The notes below the pieces were generated by a model. The model was not told the DNA's origin and did not search any database. It saw only the letters and a program-made list of their open reading frames with translations. Position numbers and translations under genes: made by a program. Below are positions 20,392 through 31,449 of a DNA stretch of 64,000 nucleotides, piece after piece (the stretch's first letter is position 1; every line of letters begins with the position of its first letter). Source of the DNA: Omphalotus guepiniiformis (taxonomy: Eukaryota; Basidiomycota; Agaricomycetes; Agaricales; Omphalotaceae); assembly GCA_028554645.1 (NCBI GenBank), contig JAQOOI010000058.1, positions 372,001 through 436,000 of the forward strand, read 5' to 3'.

Positions 20392-23300
20392 TGTTTCTTC
20401 CTTCAAGCTGTCGACGTCGTCGAAATCGTCAAGTTTCTGTCGTCGTCCGTGGGTCCGGAGTTGAGAGGAACAAAAACAGAAAAGAGAAGAATCGATGGCC
20501 TCTAGTCCGCTACCACGTTCCGTGGAGCAAGAATATAGAAGGAAAAAAACAAATGTGAAATCGAAGTGGGGAAGTTGAAAATGAAAATGGAGAAACAGCT
20601 GGTATTTCAGGCAAATTCACGGTTTCTTGGAGTGGACCAAAACGTGATCACAATAGGATCATAATCTCCTAAACTATTTCCAGTGATGCAACATACGAAT
20701 GTTGACCGCGACCCTTGTAGCGCTAAGCATTGCATTTACGGACAATTTTGTAAGTTGGTGATGGCGTTGAAACGATGAGGGGGAGAAGGGAAAGGGAGGC
20801 GGCTGTGCTATTTTTGATGGTTTGACGCTCTGAGTAAAGTTTTACTTTAATACTTCCGCTAATTCGAGTCGTTCTTGAGGTTGTTTTAGTCTTTTAGGTC
20901 TTGAATCTATTTTCATGCAGAACTTAGGAGTTTCTCTTTCTCTCAAAATCATCTTATCTCGCCCTACTTACACGCAGATCATCAGATAAGTAATGTATTA
21001 TACTCACTGCCATGATCATTGAACTTTCACCATGCCCAGTCTTCAATATTGTTTACTGAACTCCGAGGGCTTTCACCATCCAATGATCCATTGCGGTCTT
21101 CAGCGGGTAGTCAGTGATTTTCATCCCATCGTGGCACGCCACTATACTGCCACCATCAGCCTCAAATGGAGACTTTCGGTATTGCTCAGGTTGATATTTT
21201 TCGGTTGTCTGCTCTCTTGATCCGTGTGGACCGTATATATATGTATGTTACGGTTCCCTGACATATTCCCCGCATCATTCGACGGTGATGCAATCTGGAC
21301 GCTAAATGCAAAGCCTGGCGAACACTGCAGTGTTGGGCGCAGGTTGGGCGTATGTTTCAACTGTGACCTGCTTCAGAAGCAACGGAGTAATTCGAAAGTT
21401 CCTAGACTCAATACGTAGGAGGTCTCACCTCTTTCTTTTGCGGGCCGTCCGAAAAGGACAACGATACCGGGGTGTCGATGGTCGACGAGCGGCTCCGCCA
21501 ACCTTCAAAATCAACGGGAAGTTGGGAATGGAAGCAAGGAGAAAAAAAAAACTTGCCTTGCTACCCGCCATCACCATCAGCGTCCACATGTGTACATACC
21601 AGTAAAGGAGGAAGAAAGCGGTCCAGCGGCTGCCAGGACCCTGAACATTGAGCGTAGCTGATTTGCGTACATACTCACGACGCACAGCTTGGCCTTGATA
21701 TCATTCAACGCTGATGAAGGTCGCGTAGCGGGAGCACGGCCAGTGAATATGTATGTACCTTGACGAGTCCTCCTCAATCAGGCACTAATGCGGACGCAGA
21801 CTGGGTCGCCTTGCAACTCCTGTAATCTTATTGCTCGAGGTATGTCCGGCATGTATTAGCGCTTCAGCGTCTAATCATCAACAGTAACCTAAATGGCGCA
21901 CCAATCATCTTGAATACGAATGCGAAATCTGCGAAAGCCTCAATTCCTAGGTCACATTATCATCACGAATCTGAAAGGACAGCGTAGAGAAGCTCAACGG
22001 CACCATCGAATACCCCACTACATGCAAGCCTGTTCAAAGTGCGAACGAACAATCATTTACCCCATTCCCGAGGACACTGTCGCCCGAGGCAATAAACCAA
22101 GCCTTCGTCATCCGAAAAGCGCTTCCGGAATGCATCTTGCGTACCACACCGCCCGCATCCAACAGGAACCGCTGCTATTCCGCTTTCATCTACCCTTCGA
22201 CACCGTTCGCTGGGGAGGATAGTCGATTTCTTGTTGTGGACCATGCTAGAGAAGACCTTCTGATACTTGGACTGGATGACTGCCTTCGGGTCCCGAGGAG
22301 CATCCCGAACCGCTTTATGATTCAGGATTCAGGACGATGACCGTACGGTACCATTCAACTACCCGTTTTGAGGTCTGGTCTTCCCTAATTTCCACTAGGA
22401 CGTTCTTTCGGAGTAGCGAAAGTTGAAAAACACTTTAGTGCCTGCTAGAATGTACTGTAACACGGCCCAGACGCGGCCTTTCGCGCCCTGGAGCGGGCTT
22501 GAGAATCGCGAAGTCCTCTTGCTAGGCCGCCTTTGGGATCAAGTCTTCCTTTCGCGTAGTTGTCCGCCGTGACAAGGATGTTTTTACTTCAGCGATGAGG
22601 GGCGATGGGCCGCAATTTGCAGAATGAATGTATTACTTATATAGAATTCTGATATGACGGTAAGGGCGTGAAGTTCGCTACGATTTACAGGTATTAGGTG
22701 CTAAAGACATACATGCTGCGTGCCTATTATTTAAACGAATATATTGAAGTCCACACGAACTGCTATATTCCATGAATATCATTCACAGAATCACAGAACA
22801 ACTTGGCCCTGCACAGCTGCAAGGCTAATTGCCAGACCTTCACAGTAATACGTACTTTCACTGGCGAGAACACAAAGTTCTACAAGGCTACATAGTACCG
22901 CAGGCGGCGGCGTGAGCGCAGTCCCAAATATCGCGTACTAGAATAGCGCGCTTTATCGGTATGAAGTCAGCACTACTCAAAAAGGAAACCCGGATTCTAA
23001 ATCCGTCCATGACAGTTTGACGTAAAATCGTACAACGAAAGCATCCGTGCATCAGCCACACGGACATCCTTGCATATGGCCGTCCTGAGATGGTTCTTTC
23101 AGATAAGACGTACGGCTACTTTATCAGTACGGAACTACAGGATTAACGGGCTTCATTAGTCCAAATAAAAGCTGGGTTAGCACCTCTATGGTATAATGGG
23201 TAGTACAGTAAGTAAAAGAACTTCTAGACAGATAGACAGACTTTGTTTTTGTTCCCTTCGCTTCGAAACCTTGTGGTCACAATCTGCCTACTCCAAACAC

Positions 23301-23616
23301 GCACATTATATCATGTCCCCACCGCCCGCAGTCATTCGCATTTTTTCTGAGTAGCCTCGGGATCTTTTGGATACCCGATGTTAGCGACAAATGAGGCACG
23401 GATATCGGTCAGGTATCAACAGCTCCAGCGAAGAGGTATCAATCAGGAACGAAGCGAAGGTGCGCTTGCAATGAGGTCGAACTCGATATTCGCGTAACTC
23501 CTAATCGCCCCAGCTAAGTGAGAGTTTAACATTCGCGTTCTCCAGATTCGCAAACATCGTCGGTAATGCGGAAGCAGGCTTCTTATTCTAGTAGCAAAAT
23601 GACGGTCATGAGCACA
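20392..23616. other. 3.2 kb without recognisable genes
   Basis: The first 500 bases are the antiporter promoter region. Further on I find only short frames without motifs, on both strands. The stretch is not obviously AT-rich and no terminal repeats were found, so decayed mobile DNA cannot be shown. Confidence 0.4.
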
Positions 23617-24133
23617 TCATCGCAAGTAAAAACAGACCCGGTCGAAACGCACCGTGTCGGACTCATTAGCAGGCCTTTCAGACCCCATAGACTCGGTATC
23701 AGACGTCGTGACGAACCCAGTTGTAAAGCGATCTGCAACCATTGAGGAACCACTCCTTTGCGGAGAATCGTGTAGATTCCTGTTTGATATCACGTTGACC
23801 ATACGCCTGAGACCTCCGTAAATCACCGAACATTGAACAAGCGCGAAAAGGCTACACGCACCCCTCTTTGGCCCTAACAATCGTGTCCAACCGCTCCCGA
23901 AGACGAGCATGATCGACATAAACGAGTCCAGGAGTTCTAGATATTGAATCATTCAACATAAACGTGCACGAGACACAATAAAAAATTTCGACTCACGGCG
24001 CCGGCTCGTCACTCGTTGGGATCAGTCGGGTCGTCTCATCAATGACTTGAGGATATCGAGACGTATTAGAAGGTCCTTCTTCAGCATCACTAGAGCAGCA
24101 ACAAAAGAGTCGTTTGAATGAGGAAAGGGGCAT
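23617..24133 (-). CDS. small Cys-cluster protein, LAMTOR1/Ego1-like candidate, 133 aa
   Basis: Exons 23997-24133, 23862-23936 and 23617-23806 sum to 402 nt. The N-terminus MPLSSFKRLFCCCSSDAEEG has a triple cysteine suited to palmitoylation. Next comes TRLIPTSDEP, then a conserved-looking helix VDHARLRERLDTIVRAKEGR and MVNVISNRNLH, then a Ser-rich tail. An acylated N-terminus, an acidic LL/LIP motif and a helix ending in (M/L)(V/I)(N/D)(V/I)S resemble LAMTOR1/Meh1, the lipid anchor of the Ragulator/EGO complex on vacuoles. Similarity is low, there is no Gly-2 myristoylation site, and the assignment is speculative. The gene itself is supported by three consistent splice pairs. Confidence 0.55.
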
Positions 24134-24873
24134 GAGGATAAGGATGAGGGGAAACGAAGGGGATGAAACGGATCCATAACTCCAATCAATTGAACTTTCC
24201 ACAAGCGCCCGTCAAAAAAAAGATCTAGAAAGCATTGACAAACACTGATAAACTGTCCAGTGGACCCATTGTGGTGAGTCAGCAAGTAGCGTGACCGGAG
24301 CTCGGTCCGGCAGTGCGAAAAGCACTGAACCCTTCAGAATCTGTTCAGTTTGTCGATTCACTTGCACTCTTTCTTTATCACTGGCTCCAAATCCATTCAA
24401 GTTCCATCCTACTACTCACAGTAATGGTCTTGATTGAACTACACCTGTAATAATATACTTTCCCCCTTCGCGCTCGTGGAGACCTGCACACTCTTTTTCA
24501 TGCTAGAGTCTGGCAGTTCCACCGCCGCCAGATGGTGGTCCCATACCGTGCAGACGGTCACATGATGGTGATTTCCACGTCGCGTCGCGTCTGAAAGTGC
24601 TAGTGAGCATTGGGGGCAAACTCTCCTGCACACCATGGTATGGATATGAACTTCTGATACTTCTGAGAACTTCGCATTACCACTCAGAATTTGTTTCACT
24701 TCGTCAATTCGTTGAACTTGTTAAAATTGAACGTAACTTCTATTGTCACAACAAATAGGAATTCAAACGATGCTCGTGCCAGTCTGCCAGAAAATACAAC
24801 CTTTTAGCTTCGCCTGAATTACACATTAGATATTACTGTAACGTCAAAGGACACTCAGTCAATGGCGCACGGA
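24134..24873. other. intergenic spacer
   Basis: Upstream of the small Cys-cluster gene and downstream of the GH16 stop. Short frames only. Confidence 0.5.
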
Positions 24874-26833
24874 CTAGTCATAATCATCAGTCACCTTCTT
24901 GCTAGTCGACGCGGAGCTACAATGCTCCCACATCTTCACGTAATCTCTGTTCGTCCATACAAGAAAATTAATACTTAAGGGCTCGCAACACGGAGCAGCT
25001 GAACTCACACGACCATTCCTCTCTGTTCAGGATCTTTCGGCCACGTAGGATACCATTCGTCTTGGGCCGCAGCAAATTCCCGCATCGCAGCTACAATATA
25101 GAACATGTAAATCCATGTGAAAAGAGGAATAGATTCCCGAAATTTAACATACTTGACGAGTCGTCGATCCAAGGCTTCTTTCCTAGTCCGTCTGGGAACC
25201 ATCCAGTCGTTGCGCCGACAGCGACGTCCAGGAGAAGGTAAAAATCTGAGAGCAATCCAATTTTAGACACATAACGCGATACAAACCAAGATGCGCTATA
25301 CCCTGATCAAACGGCGTTGCGTTGGTTCCGTTTACCCAAGGATCTGGTAGAGTGATCTCCGCCGATCCGTTCCTCACGACACTCGGGAAACTGCCTCGTT
25401 TAAAGAACGGCTCATTAAATCGCAAATCCAGAAGGGCATGGAGCCTTGAGTCAACATATATGCGTATCCACGAAGGCGTCCACTCCAAAGCGTACGTGTG
25501 GAAGTCGTTGTTGTACTGCTTGCGACGTTCGGACTGCCAACCATACGTGTCCAAAACACCATTTAGGAAGGGTAAAGGGCCCCAGTTGAGCGAGGCTTGG
25601 ACGTAGTTGGAGCCACTGAATAATGGATTTAGCAAGGCACCAACTAAAGGGCGAGAAAATGTCTACCGGTAGGGGTACTTAGGACCGTTTCCGCGACTTT
25701 CAACAATATCGATTTCACCTGAGTAGACAATGAGTATCTCATACTACCAAGGGATGTTTTTAGTACCGCTCATAGGCCAGGGCCCATAAGTATTATTGAC
25801 TGGAAGCATCCATATGGCCGGCCATATCTGCGTCGCAGCGAAATCAGAGATAATTTAATCAAAAATGACAACAGATAAACTTACCCAGTCTCCCTTGGGC
25901 AGTTTGGCTCTTACTTCAACTCTGCCATAACGAATGCTGGATCTACCACGCGTCGAAAGTCTTGCAGATTGAACAGGATTAATGACAGTGCCTGTGGTCG
26001 AATTACTAACCGCACTGCAAGCGATTAAGTAGGCCTTCTCGTCAAAGGTGGTCGGCGGCGGTTGAGTCATGCTTTGCGTGAGGTTATACGTGCACCCCGT
26101 AAGATTAAAGATAGCGCCGTTAAATATTGCGTCGTCGGATCCGAGCGCATCTGAAGTGAGGGTAGGTACGATATAGAGCATGCCATCTTTAACGAAGGAG
26201 TTATTGCTGCTATCCGTCGTCATCTCGAACTCGCCGTTGCTAGTAAAAGTGGTAAGTACGGGAACAACATCAATCGCAAGATTGGTAGATTGATACAACT
26301 CACCCGAACCCAGACATTTCGACTTCTCTCAGGAATGTGCCGCCGTCACCAAAGACAGTTGAGGCGTCATCAAAATTCTCGTCTAGCACGATACATAGCG
26401 GCTCCTTGTCCAGACGAGCACTTCGATAGGTAAAGTAGCATTGCAGTACACCAGCGACCAGACCAAGAGACATTACACCCCAGGTAAGAAGATATGAGAT
26501 TTTTGCTCTTGCGGGTTTGTTTTCAAGCCAAGGCTTCACTACCGGATTCGTCTCCGAAACCATATTTGAATGCATCCTGGTGTTGAGTCTTGGTCTTGAT
26601 GTGCTTGACAGTGCAGCCGTCGACCGGCGAGCAGGCGGGCGATTGGAGATACGCATGGAGGCATCCGCGGTGGGCACAGTGAGAGATGACGTATTGGCTG
26701 GACCATAGAACTGTTTGCTCCGATTGACTTGAGTAGTAAAAGGACGACCTGATTCATTTGCAGAGTCTTCATTGGCAGGACTTGATGGGCGAGAATGAAC
26801 ACTAGGGTCCGGGGTGGTAAAGGGATTCGACAT
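24874..26833 (-). CDS. type II membrane GH16 glucanase-like protein of the KRE6/SKN1 type, 519 aa
   Basis: Exons 26304-26833, 25885-26239, 25767-25827, 25667-25718, 25302-25615, 25153-25245, 25009-25090 and 24874-24946 sum to 1560 nt. A long Ser/Pro-rich cytosolic tail (about 125 aa) is followed by one membrane segment (ISYLLTWGVMSLGLVAGVLQ), then a lumenal domain. That domain has RSSIRYGRVEVRAKLPKGDW, IWPAIWMLP, the catalytic GEIDIVES (E-x-D-x-x-E, both glutamates kept), ASLNWGPLPFLN, FHTYALEWTPSWIRIYVDSR, PFDQDFYLLLDVAVGATTGW and the final VDYVKMWE. Kre6 and Skn1 act in the secretory pathway in beta-1,6-glucan synthesis and have this topology. The exact substrate here is inference. Confidence 0.9.
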
Positions 26834-27719
26834 CGTTGGAGGGTGGAAAAGAAAGGCGCGGGGGGCGGCTTCATCTTTTATACCAGATCCTCGTTGTTGT
26901 CTGTTTGGCTGTGAACGAGTGAGAGAACGCCATCTTGAAAAGGAAATAGTTTTCGATCGACTCAATCCGATGACGCCTGTAGCAAGAGCATGGCTTCAGA
27001 GCAGGAGAAAGCAAACGCTATTGACCAGCTGAACTCTGAACTGAAATTCGAAGAATTTGATAGTATATGCCAGGAAATGTGGCCGCTTATACGTATTATG
27101 TCGCTGTCAAAATTGTCCATTGGCACTGTTGGAAACGCTCAGAGCCTCAGACGACTGTGAGTGAGAGAAGTTGGCAAAGGCGGTAGCAGGCTGAGTGCAC
27201 GTGGGTGACTCGCGCGCACGTGAACGACTTGAGGGCAAGTCGTTACGCGCTTGGATGTAAAATCTAAAATTGACTGCGAACTACCTTTTCTCGATAAGCA
27301 ACCAATAACGACAAAAGACCATTCAATGCATACATTCAAGTTACAGTGCAGAACGATATTCAAGTAAAATCTCGTAAGAGCTAATAAACAATTTCGTGGT
27401 CACCCTTTGACCCAAGGGCTGGAGGATGAGGCACACGTTGCATGTTTAGCAAAATCTGAAGAGCAAAACTCGGTTTCGTTCCACCCTATAGGATATCGAG
27501 AATGTCAACAGAGGCTGGACGTGAAGAATAACATTGGCACGTACAATCGTATCGTAAGGTGATCCAGGATAGAACCCCCGATATACTTAATCACGTTCGT
27601 CCGAGAGGGGCGATTTCAAGCGCTTCACAACAATGGGAGCACATAGGGCGTTCTCTGCATTACATGATGATCATAGGTGTCAGCGTCCCAAGTCGTGAAA
27701 GAGATCAAGTGAATACCCT
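26834..27719. other. intergenic region
   Basis: Promoter side of the GH16 gene, then sequence with no coding motif, reaching the decayed aldo-keto reductase copy. Confidence 0.5.
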
Positions 27720-28610
27720 GAAGTGAGACTCTTCGCTCCGATTTTGTTCGCAATTTTCTCAAGCGCACAAGACCTTCACCTCATCTTCGGAGCATTCCCA
27801 TTCGCCATACATCGTTCGTCCTTTCTCGCCGGACTGTTTACGGCGTTGAGCTTCAGCGTCCGAGTAGATCTTTCCTTGACCGAGGACGCCCCATAGAGCG
27901 AGCGCCATGCCCAAAGTAAGGAGAAGTTAAACAGGGTTTTCTCAATCGAAGGAGGGAGGAAGACGTGCCCAAAGAACCAGCCATAGGGATGATGTCGCGT
28001 TCGAAAAATCGGTCAAGAATACTGATAGATCGCGAAGGGAATTTTGCCTTGCAGCAGAGCGTATTCGTTGGCTTGAGATACATCCATGCTGGTGTGTTTG
28101 AGGTACCCTAAACACACATTATTACCGAAGATCAGATCGAACCAAATTGAATGCTCGCATGTGAACGTACAAGCTAAAGAACCGTGCCTTGAACCAAGGG
28201 GTTATGCAGGTGATCCACTACTTCGTGCACGGAAGTATCCCAATCCCACTAGTGAACAAAGAGGATATCGATGTGGCTCGTCCGGAGTATTGGACTCGCT
28301 TCGCACTATTTCCGGTGTATGTAGTTGGCTTTATACTTGATGGAAGGATCGCCATCTTTGAAGTAGGTTGTGTCTAGTGAAAATCCAGTCATGCCCCAAA
28401 AGCATTTTGACCAACCTTTGTTGCAAGGACAAGTTGATCCCGGATGCCCCGCATCTCAGCCCATTCTCCGATGAATCCTTCGGAAGTCTCGTTCTGATTG
28501 CACCGCAGAAAGGACTCCAGAGAATCTCGATATTAGACACAAAGTCTCTCAGAAGGGTAAAAGAAGTCCTCTTACTAGTTATTGGCAGTCACTTGACAAT
28601 ACAGAAGCAC
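27720..28610 (-). pseudogene. decayed 5'-truncated aldo-keto reductase copy
   Basis: Blocks match the intact gene at 29192-30718 in the same order. Positions around 27760-27905 match 29640-29800 (exon for [19 protein letters not shown]). 28010-28090 matches 29910-29990, and 28395-28500 matches 30360-30440. Reading frames are interrupted by stops and indels (for example the [12 protein letters not shown] block is frameshifted), and no equivalent of the N-terminal exon is present. Same orientation as the intact gene, so a tandem duplicate that died. Confidence 0.75.
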
Positions 28611-29191
28611 TGAAGCTGCTGCATCCTTGGTAAGGCCAAACCGAACGAATCTCGAGATTATAGAAATATGCTAATACTACAACACACTCCTGAGCCTGAG
28701 TGCTAGCGAGAGCAAGGAGTCAGCATGAGCAACAGTGAACGATCGCTTCCCATACTTAGACTACGCTGGTGCCGGTGAGCCCCAACCTGCCCCAGCCCGT
28801 TGTTTGTCGGACACTTCTTCGTTTTCAGATCGAACTTGAGAGTCTGATAGTGTATAGATGGCAGAAGACCATGAAGTTGAAAATATTTCCGAGTCGGAGA
28901 AGGTGCCTGCTGAGTCACCTCGGGCCGCTTGTGATTTTCGGAAAGGGGTAAGGATCAGACGAGACGAGACGAGAGCAGTCCGCCGAAGAGAGTAACGCAG
29001 CGGTGTTCGTTCTCATCTTATTCAATACAATATTCACTGCTCCGGTGCCTCACACAACGGAAATCGCCTTCAAAAACGACGATATTGCTTCATAGATTTA
29101 GCGGCATCATATACATGAGAAAAGCAAACGGGGGCGATATATACATCCCCACAGTATCAGTACAAGTACAACACAAACCATTTCCAAGATC
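28611..29191. other. intergenic spacer
   Basis: Between the decayed and intact aldo-keto reductases. No motif-bearing frame seen. Confidence 0.5.
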
Positions 29192-30718
29192 CTACACAAC
29201 TAACGGCGCAACCTTCTGCTCATTCGACGGACGAATAGCCTGAGGAGGGGCAACACGCTGCATGGTCACCGCGATGGCAAGTCCCCAGCTTGGTGTTGTA
29301 CCATCTCCCTATTCAAGCTCACGAATCAGCACAACAGGAAAACCCAAGAGAGGGTGAATCAATACGTACGATAATATTGTTCGGGAATTCAGGCGTGAAA
29401 GGAATGATACTCTCAAGGTAGGTAATCTGTTCATCGGTAAGCGTGATATCGAGCGCTTCGAGATTCGAGAGGAGGTTTTCGATCTTGCGTCCTCCGATGA
29501 CGGGGAAGACGTAGGGTACCTTCTGCATCACGTATGCGATAGCGACTGCGACGGGGGGTGGGAGAATGAGATTTTGGCTTGAGATTGAGGGGTTTGGGGC
29601 TACATACCAGACGTAAGATTTTTTGCACCTATATCGTTGGCGACTTTTTCGAGGGCACGAGAGACCTTGATTTCGTCTTCGCTGCGCTCCCAACTGCCGT
29701 ATATCGACCGTCCGTTCTCACCAGTCTTCCTGCGCCTCTCGGCTTCAGCATCGGAGTAGATCTTGCCTTGAGCGAGGACACCCCATGGAGCAAGCGCCAG
29801 ACCTATAAAATGTGGTATTGTTATCAGAATTTGATTGTGGTAGGAAGGTGGGAATGTCGAACATACCAAGTGAACGTGCCATAGGGATGATCTCTCTCTC
29901 GAACGCGCGATCGAGGATGTTCCACCTGCCTTGGTAAATAGAGAAAGGAGTCTTGCCATGACACAAAGCGTATTCGTTGGCTTGAGCAACTACCCATGCC
30001 GGGGCGTCAGAGATACCCTGTACCAATGAATATACGTCAACACTGCAAGTAACTTCGAGGTAAATGTCCGTACCAGATAAAGAACTTTTCCTTGTAATAC
30101 AAGTTTGTGGAGATTGTCCATCACTTCTCTCACAGAGGTATCCCAGTCCCACCAGTGGACGTAGAGAAGATCGATGTAGTCCGTTCGAAGCTTCTTGAGA
30201 CTAGCTTCGACACTGATGTGCAGCGATTTGGCGCTGTTGCCGGTGTAGTTGGCTTGCTGAGTGATGGACGATACGTGGCCTTTGAAGTTGGTTGTGTACT
30301 GCGGGTCACACACGGTACTCAGTCTTAGAAATTGGCCAAGTGGATGATTATGCTTACTTTGGTCGCAATAACGAGCTGATCTCGGATACCTCGCGTCTCA
30401 GCCCACTCGCCGATGAATTCTTCAGAGGACTCGTCTTGGCTGAAAGATGAAAATCAGGTTCAGAAGAGGCGGCACTCAAGAACCTCCCACTTACTAGACA
30501 TTAGCAGTATCGATGAAGTTACCCCCCAGTTCGAAATATTTGTCCATGAGCGCGAAACTCTTCTCTTTATTCATCTCTCCGAAAGTTCCGTTCCATTTAT
30601 CACCGATGCTCATCCCTCCAAGAGCGAGAGGCGACACACGCACACCGGCGTGCGGGGAGAGGACACGCAGGACACCGAGCTTGGAGGTAGGTGGGGGAGC
30701 GACTTTGAACATAGACAT
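29192..30718 (-). CDS. aldo-keto reductase, aryl-alcohol dehydrogenase type
   Basis: NADPH-dependent aldo-keto reductase of the fungal aryl-alcohol dehydrogenase/norsolorinic acid reductase group. [18 protein letters not shown] opens the protein, then [31 protein letters not shown] (catalytic Asp in FIDTAN and Tyr in NVYQ), [29 protein letters not shown] (catalytic His), [73 protein letters not shown] and a C-terminus ending VAPLVV. The first intron splits Tyr codon TA|C with a GTAAGT donor near 30490. Full length, with no stops in the exons I could join. Such enzymes reduce aromatic and aliphatic aldehydes in lignin-related or secondary metabolism; the substrate cannot be told. Confidence 0.9.
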
Positions 30719-31140
30719 ATTGGCGAGACGTGATTTGTACGATGGAGACTTTGGTTGGGAAGAGAGTGAATTGCTTGCTTCATTTTGCAGGATTGTTCGT
30801 GCATTTTATATACTGCACACCTCGAGAGAGGCTATAGTATGATCGAGATAGTCCCATGACTGTACACTGTTTTCGGTCCTCAGTAGACAATTATGGTAAG
30901 ACCGACGAGATCGATTCCGGATACAAGGGGATACAAGGACTGCAAGTAATGTTGACCGAACGGGGAAATACTTTCGTGAATCCCAACGACATAGTGTACG
31001 CGTAGTCCACTGGCATGAAGAGGCACCTGGAAGCACGGAGCTGGGGCATCTGGGGCAATTCAAACCTCAGTTTCGTCCTGAACCAAATGGAACTAAGTTA
31101 CGAATTCGGAGTGTAACGAAGGATTCGTTCTTATGGCGGC
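30719..31140. other. promoter side of the aldo-keto reductase
   Basis: No coding motif. Leads into the repeated hairpin units. Confidence 0.4.
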
Positions 31141-31144
31141 ACCG

Positions 31145-31400
31145 TCCAGCCAAAAATTTGACGGTTAAGCGGGCCTCCGCTTTGATCGGAGCGACCTTAA
31201 ATTGTATATGTAATAATTGTATATTAGTCAGCATTTTCGGCCCTCGTTTTTGCGCACTTATGGTCAGTTAAGCTGGCCTCCGGTTAAGTCGGTTGTCATT
31301 GCCGGAGGCCTGATTAGTCAGCGTTTCTCTTGCGCTCCGTGGTCAGTTAAGGCTGGCCTCCGGTTCAATCGGTCCGTCCTTGCCCGAGGCTCGTTCTGCC
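31145..31400. repeat. three degenerate hairpin-bearing tandem units of about 80 bp
   Basis: Units share GGTCAGTTAAG-CTGGCCTCCGG, a spacer, then CCGGAGGC. The stem GCCTCCGG/CCGGAGGC is perfect in the unit at about 31277-31309, one mismatch longer at 31352-31386, and decayed at 31170-31195. The second and third units also share a leading TTAGTCAGC block. They lie on the side where the 3' end of the minus-strand Helitron would be. Confidence 0.6.
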
Positions 31401-31449
31401 TCTCATCTGCCCCCTCATTTTTGTGCTCCATGCCACTGGCAGGACTGGG

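Noticed and set aside
22900..23220. tRNA-like short stem patterns
   Set aside because: No full cloverleaf, and no A box plus B box at the right spacing.
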